Shown here: in pieces, positions 18,019-26,256 of the stretch | Position numbering within the stretch: position 1 is the first letter of the stretch | How the letters are laid out: every line of letters begins with the position of its first letter | DNA from: Oscillospiraceae bacterium | Lineage (GTDB): Bacteria; Bacillota; Clostridia; Oscillospirales; CAG-272 | Assembly (NCBI GenBank): GCA_015064925.1 | Contig: SVRH01000010.1 | Coordinates: 1-32,310, forward strand | Reading direction: 5' to 3' | DNA: 32,310 nt | The notes under the pieces: generated by a model | What the model saw: the letters and a program-made list of their open reading frames with translations, nothing else | What the model was told of the DNA's origin: nothing | The model's database searches: none | Made by a program: the position numbers and the translations under genes

Positions 18019-19396
18019 AGGATACGAGGCGGTGATCGGTCTTGAGATCCACGTGGAGCTCAAAACCAAGAGCAAGATGTTTTGCGCTTGCGAAAACGGG
18101 TTCGGCACCGAGCCGAATATCAACTGCTGTCCTGTCTGCATGGGAATGCCGGGAGCGCTTCCAACGCTCAATGCCCGTGCGGTGGACTATGCCGTGATGG
18201 CGGGACTTGCGCTTGGCGGGGAGATCAACCGTCTTTCCGAAATGGCGCGCAAAAATTATTTCTATCCCGATCTGCCCAAGGGCTATCAGATCACCCAAGG
18301 GAAGTATCCTATTGTGGCGGGTGGTCATCTTGTCATTGAGGGCAAGCGCATCGGCATCACGCGCATCCATATGGAGGAGGATGCGGGCAAGCTGATCCAC
18401 CGTGGGGATCTGACCCTCGTGGACTTCAACCGCTGCGGTGTTCCGCTGATCGAGATCGTCACTGAGCCCGATATCGAAAGTGCCGCGCAGGCAAAAGCGT
18501 TTTTGAAAAAACTGCGCACGGTGCTGCTTTACACCGGTATTTCGGACTGTAAGATGAACGAGGGCTCGCTGCGCTGCGACGTGAATCTGTCGGTGCGAAG
18601 GCCCGGCGGAGCGCTTGGTGTGCGCACCGAAATGAAGAATATCAACAGCTTTTCCTTCGTGGAAAAGGCGATCGAATACGAATACCGTCGTCAAGTGAAC
18701 CTTCTTGAAAACGGAATGACAGTGGTACAGCAAACAAGGCGCTTTGATGAGGCAAGCGGTAAGACCTATCCTATGCGGGACAAGGAAAACGCCGCCGATT
18801 ATCGCTATTTCCCCGAGCCCGATCTGCCGCCCGTGTACGTAAGCGAGGAGCGGATCGAGAGCATCAAAGGATCTCTTCCCATACTGCCCGATGAACGGAT
18901 TCTGATGTATGAGGAAAAGTACGGTGTCCCCGCAAAGGACGGCGAGCGGCTGACTGCTCTTTTGGAAAATGCCGAACTGTTTGAAGCGGCGGCAAAAAAT
19001 TGCAGGTATCCGCAGATCTTGGCAAAGCAAATGCTGACTTTTTCCACAGATGCGGCAATCGATCTCACCCCCGCGCAGCTATGCGGCATTGCCGATCTGA
19101 CAGGGGATGGAAGGATCAACAGCAGTACTGCCAAAACACTGTTGAATCTTTGTCAAAGCAGTGATATTGACCCGGAGGAATACGCAAAGGCGCACGATTT
19201 GTTCCAAATCTCCGATCGGGAGCTACTTTGGCAGATGCTAAAAAAGGCGGCAGAAGCCGATACGAAGTCGGCAGCCGATTATAGAAACGGCAAAGCTGCC
19301 GCAGGCAAGGCTCTTGTGGGAAGGGTCATGGCGGAAAGCCGAGGACGAGCCGATGCAAAAATCCTGCAGGAGCTTTTGCAGGAGCTTAAAAAATAA
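18005..19396 (+). CDS. gatB: Asp-tRNA(Asn)/Glu-tRNA(Gln) amidotransferase subunit B
   Basis: [27 protein letters not shown]...[19 protein letters not shown]...[17 protein letters not shown]...EEDAGKLIH...[17 protein letters not shown]...EMKNINSF; start ATG 18005 after AAGGAGGTGGGACCG. Confidence 0.98.
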   Translation: [463 protein letters not shown]

Positions 19397-19418
19397 TTTT
19401 AAAAATTTTTACATTGCA

Positions 19419-19447
19419 CCCAACCTTTTCTCTTTTCTTTTTGTCTA
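19419..19447 (+). promoter_or_regulatory. Candidate ECF-sigma-type promoter upstream of the sigma-fusion gene
   Basis: CCCAACC (19419-19425), 16-nt pyrimidine-rich spacer, TGTCTA (19442-19447); resembles the AAC-N16-CGTC architecture of B. subtilis-type ECF promoters. Confidence 0.45.
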
Positions 19448-19513
19448 TAAGACGAGCGCGCAGGAAAACGAAAATTTTCGAAATCAAAAAAGTAGCCGAT
19501 TGTAAGCGGAATT

Positions 19514-19540
19514 CAATTGTAAAACAGCGTTTTACAATTG
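19514..19540. repeat. Perfect 12-bp inverted repeat in leader of the sigma-fusion gene
   Basis: CAATTGTAAAAC-AGC-GTTTTACAATTG, directly upstream of AAAAGGAGG SD; no U-run follows. Confidence 0.9.
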
Positions 19541-19560
19541 GCTAAAAGGAGGATACCGAT

Positions 19561-22500
19561 ATGGTGAAGAACGATCGGGATGACAAGACCCTGGTCATGC
19601 TGACCTTGGCGGGCGATCAGAATGCCTACGAAGAGCTGGTGCGCCGCTGGGAAAAGACGGCGGTGGCTTCGGCAAGATCCATCATTCGCAGTCAGTACAT
19701 GGCAGAGGATGCGGCACAGGACGCCTTTATTACGGCTTGGATGAAGCTGGATCGCCTGATGGAGCCCGAAAAATACGGCGCGTGGGTGTGCCGTATTGCC
19801 AAAAACTGTGCCAAAAACATGATCGCTCGATTCCGTGATTATCTGGATCTGGACGTGGTTGCAAACTACGATCTTTCCGATGACAGTCACGATCCCGAGG
19901 CGCTGTATTTGGCATCCGAAGAGAGAAGAGAACTGCATGAGAGTATCAGCCATTTGTCAAAGAAGGTGCAGACTGTGATCAAGCTGCACTATTTCGAGGG
20001 CCTTTCCATTGCCGAGATCGCAGACAGAATGCGTGTAACGGTGGGAACGGTCAAATGGCAGCTACACGAGGGCAGAAAGAAACTGAGAAAGGATCTTTGT
20101 GCAATGAACGAAACTATGAACGATACTTTGGTTCAGCGTGTCATGAAGAAGGTGGAAGAACTGAAAGCATGGCAGCGCATGAACAGCAAAAACGGATTCG
20201 AAGAGGTCTACCGCGACGTATTAAAGGACGTGGAGGAGCTTCCCGAATCGAAAACAAAATATTCTGCCCTTGCCGACGTGCTGATGTGCGGCTGGTGGTG
20301 GCTGGCGGGCGAAAAGAATGATGCTCTCTTTGCCCGTATCAAGGAAGCGGCGGAGCTTGGCGCAAACGAGGAGGTCATGATCTTTGTTTGTAACCAAGAG
20401 GACAGCAAATGGTACGGAAGTGCCGGCAGAGAATTCATGAGGGATAAGCAGATTCCACGTCTGCAAAGTCTTGGTATGCGCCGTGCAGAGGGCGTGGAGT
20501 GGCTGAATCTGGCAAACGATTATTTGACAGCAAACGATGAACCGGATAGCGAAGAAGGCAAAATCGAAAAGGGCAAAGAGGCACTGGAAAAGGCGCTTTC
20601 TTTGCTGGATCCCTCCGATTACTATTATGCATTTGCAAAGTCGATTGCCATCCGCGAGGATTGGTGCGATCGGTACGGTAAGGATGCAGAGCGTGATAAG
20701 TTCCGGTCATTTGCCCATGCGAACCTGCTCAAGGCGTCGGATAACGGATATCTCTTTATGAAAGAGCTTTGCTATGGCAAGGGACGGCTTTGCGGCATGG
20801 ATTTTGAAGGGGGATGGATCTTTGAAAATGCCGCGTCGCATGACGGTGAATTCACCATCGAATCCTTGCAGCCGGGACAGAGTCATAGGGCATCGGATGG
20901 AGCGGTACTTCGCTTTGTTTCCCGAACCGAAAAGGTCGAAACACCCTGCGGTGTGTTTGAAGACTGTCAGGTGTGGGAAACCGAACGTGAAATGGAGCTT
21001 TATCGCAGCTATTATAAGGACGGTGTCGGTATTGTCAAGCAGGTGCATGAAAGCGACGGCTTTACAGAGTGCCGCGTACTGATCGATTATCGCATCGAAG
21101 GCGGAAAGGGACTTTTGCCCATGGCAAAGGGAAATTATTGGCAGTATGGCATCGGCAATACGGAGGACGTTCTGCTTCACAAGTGCATCTTTACCTGCTA
21201 TCATGCCGACAAAGACAGCGCAGTACTTGGAGGGGTGGATCTGTTCTTGCGTTATCGCAATGACGAGACCTCTTGGTTTGATACCATTAACGCGATCCGC
21301 AGCGATTATTTCACCGGAAATAAAGTACAGGACATGACAGCCAATATGGAGCGTGCCATGGCACTTGCCAAAACCTCTGCCGAAAAAGCACACACCAAGG
21401 CTGCCTGCTCGGTCTGCCGCCGTATTATGGAGACCGATCCCACATTCAATCCGAATTATACGGCAAAGGGGCTCTGGAATTTCTTTAATCGCTACGTGCT
21501 TTCCGAAATCGACGGCGAATACCGCGTGCGCGGCAACTGGCGATACAGCTTTGAACTGAAGTCCTGGACGGGCGATGCCATGATTCCCATGCTGTCAAAC
21601 GACATTTACGATATTTTGCAGGATGGCGCGGGCTGCCTCTTCTCCGAAAAATGGAAGGATGGATACAAGGAAACAAGAGAATTTCTTTTGTACCATGATC
21701 CTTTGAAAGCCGAGCTTTCTGTTTCGGATGGCGGTACTGTGGAAACCTTGGCGGGTAAATTCGAAAACTGCCTGCACCTTAGCGTGAATATCACGGGGCT
21801 TGCGCATTGCGTTGGCAGAGAATACCGCGGCGGCAGAAGAGAATACGATTTTGCGCCCGGGATCGGTATTGTACGTGTGGTCGGTCTGTACAGCGGAAAA
21901 GGAACCTGCAATTCGGTATACGAATTGGCTGAATATGAAGGCGCGGGAGAAGGCTATATGCCCTTTGCGGATGGCATGATGCGCCGCTATGAGGCGCTGA
22001 ATCTCACCGACGGTATGAAAGCGGGCGTGACCTACACATATGCCAAGAATGAAAAGGGCGGCATTGTCATTTTCGGTGATAAGCTCGGTATTCAGCATAA
22101 GCCGCAGATCATTTCTTCGTACAGATCCATCATCGGAGAAATGAGAGAACAGGAGCATTGGTCAAGAGGTCCCGAGGGTCATGAGGACTGCCGCCGACAG
22201 CGTTACGTGAACAATTTCAACATTTTCTTGCATTTCCTTGGCAGATTTGACCCCTACCGCGCTCCCGAAGCGGTAGAGTGGAGAAAATTCCGTATAGGAC
22301 TGATCGAATATTTGGCAGAAGGCGGCGAGATTCCCGCCGCATGGCTTGGTTACTATGCGGAATTGCATCTTGGCTGTGCCGCTGCCATCTTCGGCTGCCG
22401 TAAGGAAGAAATGCGAGAGGAAGGCTACGCCATGCTGGAAAAGGCACTCGCTCTGTTTACCAAATGGAACGAGATTCCCGACGGCACAGCTCTTGAGATC

Positions 22501-22731
22501 GGCAACAAGGTGATTTTCGGCGGCATCAAGGTGATCAAGGGCAGAAGTGATATTGTCTTCCCGGATGGTACAAGAGAACCCATCTACGGAGATACCGGCG
22601 TCGAGTTTGAGCGGAATTCCGACAGCATGTATATCGGTATGAGCCGCTGGATATGGTTTGACAGTGTCAGAGGCGAGCAGCGTTTCGAGGAATATAAGCA
22701 GCGCGCCCTTGCACTCATGGAAAAGAAGTAA
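19561..22731 (+). CDS. ECF-type sigma-70 family factor fused to ~870-aa C-terminal extension of unknown function
   Basis: Region 2: DQNAYEELVRRWEKTAVASARSIIRSQYMAEDAAQDAFITAWMKLDRLMEPEKYGAWVCRIAKNCAKNMIARFRD. Region 4: ISHLSKKVQTVIKLHYFEGLSIAEIADRMRVTVGTVKWQLHEGRKKLRKDL. The remainder continues in one uninterrupted frame after SD AAAGGAGG. Confidence 0.9.
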   Translation: MVKNDRDDKTLVMLTLAGDQNAYEELVRRWEKTAVASARSIIRSQYMAEDAAQDAFITAWMKLDRLMEPEKYGAWVCRIAKNCAKNMIARFRDYLDLDVVANYDLSDDSHDPEALYLASEERRELHESISHLSKKVQTVIKLHYFEGLSIAEIADRMRVTVGTVKWQLHEGRKKLRKDLCAMNETMNDTLVQRVMKKVEELKAWQRMNSKNGFEEVYRDVLKDVEELPESKTKYSALADVLMCGWWWLAGEKNDALFARIKEAAELGANEEVMIFVCNQEDSKWYGSAGREFMRDKQIPRLQSLGMRRAEGVEWLNLANDYLTANDEPDSEEGKIEKGKEALEKALSLLDPSDYYYAFAKSIAIREDWCDRYGKDAERDKFRSFAHANLLKASDNGYLFMKELCYGKGRLCGMDFEGGWIFENAASHDGEFTIESLQPGQSHRASDGAVLRFVSRTEKVETPCGVFEDCQVWETEREMELYRSYYKDGVGIVKQVHESDGFTECRVLIDYRIEGGKGLLPMAKGNYWQYGIGNTEDVLLHKCIFTCYHADKDSAVLGGVDLFLRYRNDETSWFDTINAIRSDYFTGNKVQDMTANMERAMALAKTSAEKAHTKAACSVCRRIMETDPTFNPNYTAKGLWNFFNRYVLSEIDGEYRVRGNWRYSFELKSWTGDAMIPMLSNDIYDILQDGAGCLFSEKWKDGYKETREFLLYHDPLKAELSVSDGGTVETLAGKFENCLHLSVNITGLAHCVGREYRGGRREYDFAPGIGIVRVVGLYSGKGTCNSVYELAEYEGAGEGYMPFADGMMRRYEALNLTDGMKAGVTYTYAKNEKGGIVIFGDKLGIQHKPQIISSYRSIIGEMREQEHWSRGPEGHEDCRRQRYVNNFNIFLHFLGRFDPYRAPEAVEWRKFRIGLIEYLAEGGEIPAAWLGYYAELHLGCAAAIFGCRKEEMREEGYAMLEKALALFTKWNEIPDGTALEIGNKVIFGGIKVIKGRSDIVFPDGTREPIYGDTGVEFERNSDSMYIGMSRWIWFDSVRGEQRFEEYKQRALALMEKK

Positions 22732-22738
22732 CGAAAGC

Positions 22739-22772
22739 AAAAAATCGATAGGAGCGATCCTATCGATTTTTT
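22739..22772. terminator. Bidirectional intrinsic terminator between sigma-fusion gene and ABC permease
   Basis: Perfect 15-bp arms AAAAAATCGATAGGA-GCGA-TCCTATCGATTTTTT; poly-A/poly-T on both sides. Confidence 0.92.
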
Positions 22773-24043
22773 GTTTTCAGTATTTCAAATATTTTTGTGA
22801 TCTTCGGGGGATTTCCCTTGTAGAACGCCATGAGGCGGTAGATCTTTCCTGCAATCACGGTGATGATCACCGTTGTGACAAGAATGATACCGAGGCAAAG
22901 CAGTGCTTCGGGGATGGAAACGTTTCCAACCGCAGCCGAGCCGGGCAGAGTCAGAATGGCGGTGAAGGGGAAATAGTACAGCCATTTTACACCGCTTGTC
23001 ATACTGCCCTCGTCAAGACTCAGAACAAAGCTCAGTACCAGCGTGAGGGTAAAGATATAGTTGGTCTGCGCCAGATCCTCCTGCTTGGATGCCAATGCTC
23101 CGCCGATGGCTGCAAGCGAGCAGTAGAGGAAGAGCCCCGCAACGATCACAAGCAGTCCGACGGCAAGACCGGGAAGATCGATGACCTCTCCCAGCTCCTT
23201 CATCGAGGAAAGGATTGAGAGTATGGCAAGATCGCTTTCGGGATTGAGGGCAAGCACGATTTCTTTTCCAAGAAAGAATCCGCCCATGAGACTGCCCAAC
23301 CACAAAAGCGTTTGCAGGATCCCCGCAAGGGCGGTGGCAAAGACCTTACCGAGCATCATCGTTTCGGGCTTCACCGAAAGAAGGAAGGTGTCCATGAGCT
23401 TGGAGCTCTTTTCCATGATGGCAGAGTTTGCGGTGCTTTGTCCGTACAAAAGCACCATGAAATACATCAAAAACAGCACGAGCATCGGGGCAACCATGGC
23501 AATGATCTGCCGCAGTTGCTCGCTCTGCTCTTCAGGGGAGGTCTCTCCGCTTGGCGTGAGGATCTCGGAGGGGGTGGACAGTCCCAAAAGCTGCTCTTGG
23601 GTAATGCCTGCCTTTTGCGCAAGGATCAGGGGGAACAGTCCCTTGATCTCGGCTGACAGCACCTCGGCTTCCTCTTTGGTCGCAAGACTGTTTTCGGGAA
23701 GAAGGAGCGAAAGCTTGTCCTTTTCCACCTGCAAAACAAGGGCATACGGCACCTTTTCGGCGGCTTTCAGCGCGTCTTCCAGAGTGTCTGCCATTTGGTA
23801 GGTGATCTTTTTGTCGGGAGAAAGCAGACTGTAGTCGGCATCCCCGTCGGTACTGTCATACACGAATACCGTTTCGGTCTTGACGGTAGGCGGTGCATCC
23901 TCGCCCACGTTGTCTGCGATCGCCATGATGGCGGCGGGCAGGATCAGGAACAGGACCGCAAGCAGCACCGTGGCGGTGATATATCCCTTCTGACGCACCT
24001 TTTGGATGAACGTAAAGGTGAATACGTGTTTTAGGTTTTTCAT
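22760..24043 (-). CDS. ABC-2 type transporter permease (NatB-like)
   Basis: Single N-terminal TM, large extracytoplasmic region, then C-terminal TM cluster (MVAPMLVLFLMYFMVLLYGQSTANSAIMEKSSKLMDTFLLSVKPETMMLGKVFATALAGILQ). Confidence 0.88.
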   Translation of the reverse strand: MKNLKHVFTFTFIQKVRQKGYITATVLLAVLFLILPAAIMAIADNVGEDAPPTVKTETVFVYDSTDGDADYSLLSPDKKITYQMADTLEDALKAAEKVPYALVLQVEKDKLSLLLPENSLATKEEAEVLSAEIKGLFPLILAQKAGITQEQLLGLSTPSEILTPSGETSPEEQSEQLRQIIAMVAPMLVLFLMYFMVLLYGQSTANSAIMEKSSKLMDTFLLSVKPETMMLGKVFATALAGILQTLLWLGSLMGGFFLGKEIVLALNPESDLAILSILSSMKELGEVIDLPGLAVGLLVIVAGLFLYCSLAAIGGALASKQEDLAQTNYIFTLTLVLSFVLSLDEGSMTSGVKWLYYFPFTAILTLPGSAAVGNVSIPEALLCLGIILVTTVIITVIAGKIYRLMAFYKGNPPKITKIFEILKTKNR

Positions 24044-25326
24044 TTTCCGCTATCCTCCTTTGCGATCGTAAAGAGCTCTCTCCATTTCACGCGGTTGCCG
24101 CGGTGGATGATCAAGGAGTGATATACCTTGGCGCAGAAGCGGACGAGCAGGTATGCGATCCCCCCTTGGATCAGGATCGATATGAGGAATACCCAAAGAG
24201 GGATATTGCCCGCGGCATACTGCACGGGGGCGCAGAAGGTGGAGATCACGGGGCAAAGCGAGGTGAAATACGCAACTCCCGCAGAGGAGAAATTCGAGGT
24301 CACGCAGGACACCAGATAGCCTGCCATAACGGTCATGGTCACAAGCGCGCTTGCACTGTCTGCCTGCTCCATTGCCGAGCAGCAGCTGCCCGCAATGCCC
24401 GCCAGCAGCGAATAGGTCAGATAGGCAAGGAATACAGAGAGGACGGTAAGCAGTATCGTTTCGACTCCGAAATTCAGCCGGGAAAGATCCACGCCGAGAG
24501 AAGCGAACATTTGCCCAAGTCCCGGTGCGTCAAGGTAGGCGACTGAAACGTAATTGGAAAGTACCATGGTACCGATCATTGAAAGAATGGTGACAAGGAC
24601 GGCAAGCATCATGGCAAGGATCTTGCCCGAAAGCAGAGCAAGAGGCTTTACGCTGACCATGAGCAGATCCACAAGCTTCGAGGATTTTTCCTCAATGACC
24701 GAGCGAATGATATAGGATGCGGCAAGCAGGGTCAGCATCATGACCGGCAGGGAATAGATATACTGCAGCATGAACCAGGACGCATCCTCGCTTGCATCCG
24801 AGATCGGCTGTGTTGCGTCTCGCACCTCAATCTCGGGCAGGGTCCCCATAGCCGTAAGCGCCTGCGGATCAATGCCGAGCGCCATACATTTGCTGTCAAG
24901 GATTACTCTTTGACAGAGCGAACGAAGGGCACTTGTGTCGCCCTCGTCAAAGAAGCTGTCATCTGACAGTGTGATCTCACGGTGCAGTTCGTTTTCATTG
25001 CCGAAGAAGGAAAAGACAGCGTCCCGTTCTCCCACGGAATTACCGATAAATGCCTTTACCTTTGTATCCGTGAAGCCGTAGGAAAGAAGTGTTTCGTCGG
25101 GACAGTAGATATCCACCGAGCTTTGGTTGTCGATATACAGTGTGTCGGGACCCACGGGTTCACCGACGGGCGTATCGGCCATCAGAGAGGAAAGAGGGGC
25201 ACAGAGGGCACACACCAAGATCAGGATGACAAAGGTGATGATATTGGCTTTGTTTTTTACGTATTGAGAAAGGGTAAAGCGAAAGACCTTACCCGTACCG
25301 ACAAAGTCTCCCTTAGAGATCTTCAT
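24040..25326 (-). CDS. ABC-2 type transporter permease
   Basis: Same topology: N-terminal TM, extracytoplasmic domain, TM cluster with SVIEEKSSKLVDLLMVSVKPLALLSGKILAMMLAVLV; 4-bp overlap with downstream permease. Confidence 0.87.
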   Translation of the reverse strand: MKISKGDFVGTGKVFRFTLSQYVKNKANIITFVILILVCALCAPLSSLMADTPVGEPVGPDTLYIDNQSSVDIYCPDETLLSYGFTDTKVKAFIGNSVGERDAVFSFFGNENELHREITLSDDSFFDEGDTSALRSLCQRVILDSKCMALGIDPQALTAMGTLPEIEVRDATQPISDASEDASWFMLQYIYSLPVMMLTLLAASYIIRSVIEEKSSKLVDLLMVSVKPLALLSGKILAMMLAVLVTILSMIGTMVLSNYVSVAYLDAPGLGQMFASLGVDLSRLNFGVETILLTVLSVFLAYLTYSLLAGIAGSCCSAMEQADSASALVTMTVMAGYLVSCVTSNFSSAGVAYFTSLCPVISTFCAPVQYAAGNIPLWVFLISILIQGGIAYLLVRFCAKVYHSLIIHRGNRVKWRELFTIAKEDSGK

Positions 25327-26254
25327 TTTCGCTTCCTACCTTTTCCACAAAGATCTCATGCAGCGAGGGTTCTCGCAGATCAAAGGTAACGATCGGGATC
25401 TTGTTTTCCACAAGACTTTGCAGCAGCAGGTTTGCCTGCTCTTCGCCGCTGACCTTTAAGCTATAGTCGTTGCCCACCTGCGAAAGAAGGGTAATGCCCG
25501 CCGCCCGGATGTACGAAAGGGCATCCGCTTCGGTCTTTAAATGCAGATGGATGCGTCCGTAGCCCTTTTTGATCTCGTTCAGATTGCCCTGCAGCACCGT
25601 TTTGGAGCGGTGCAGAATGGTGATGTCGGTGCAGAATTCCTCCACCGTTGCCATTTGGTGGCTGCTCATAATGAGATATTTCCCCGCGTCGATCTGTTCA
25701 CGGATGACCGATTTGAAAAGATCGGTATTCACGGGATCAAGGCCCGAAAGGGGCTCGTCCAGGATCAAAAGCTCGGGATCGGAAAGCAGAGCGATCATAA
25801 ACTGGATCTTCTGCTGATTGCCCTTGGAAAGCTGATCGGCAGTCTTGGCTTTGGTTTTTCTGCCGTTTGGAAGCGTTGTAGGGTAGAGGTATTCGGTGAC
25901 CTCCAGCCGCTTTGCCCAATAATTGATGCGCTTTTTGGCTACCTCCTTGTCCACACCTCGAAGGGAGGTGAAGTAGAGCAGCTGATCCATCAGGGTATAT
26001 TTGGGATAAAGACCGCGTTCCTCGGCAAGATAGCCCACGTTGCAGACGGTGCTGTCAAGCACGCCGCCCTTCCAGGTCACTTCTCCGCCATCCTTGGCAA
26101 GCATACCGAGCATGGCGCGGATGGCAGTGGTCTTGCCCGCTCCGTTGGTGCCGAGCAGGGCGTAAACGCCCGGCTGCTCCATGGAAAAGGAAAGATGATC
26201 CAACACTGTCTTGCTGCCGTATTTTTTGGTCAGGTTTTTTACGATAAGACTCAT
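25313..26254 (-). CDS. ABC transporter ATP-binding protein (NatA-like)
   Basis: Walker A LGTNGAGKTTAIRAMLG; signature QLSKGNQQKIQFMIAL; Walker B LLILDEPLSGLDPVN; HQMATVEEFC. Confidence 0.96.
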   Translation of the reverse strand: MSLIVKNLTKKYGSKTVLDHLSFSMEQPGVYALLGTNGAGKTTAIRAMLGMLAKDGGEVTWKGGVLDSTVCNVGYLAEERGLYPKYTLMDQLLYFTSLRGVDKEVAKKRINYWAKRLEVTEYLYPTTLPNGRKTKAKTADQLSKGNQQKIQFMIALLSDPELLILDEPLSGLDPVNTDLFKSVIREQIDAGKYLIMSSHQMATVEEFCTDITILHRSKTVLQGNLNEIKKGYGRIHLHLKTEADALSYIRAAGITLLSQVGNDYSLKVSGEEQANLLLQSLVENKIPIVTFDLREPSLHEIFVEKVGSENEDL

Positions 26255-26256
26255 GG

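Noticed and set aside
18011-19030. 339-aa minus-strand ORF
   Set aside because: Antisense to gatB; shadow ORF.
19366-19392. Short direct repeat TGCAGGAGCTT x2 at gatB 3' end
   Set aside because: Encodes LQELLQEL at the protein C-terminus; likely coincidental local repeat rather than a functional element.
20707-21393. 228-aa and other minus-strand ORFs inside the sigma-fusion gene
   Set aside because: Opposite-strand shadows in high-coding-density sequence, no RBS or family signature.
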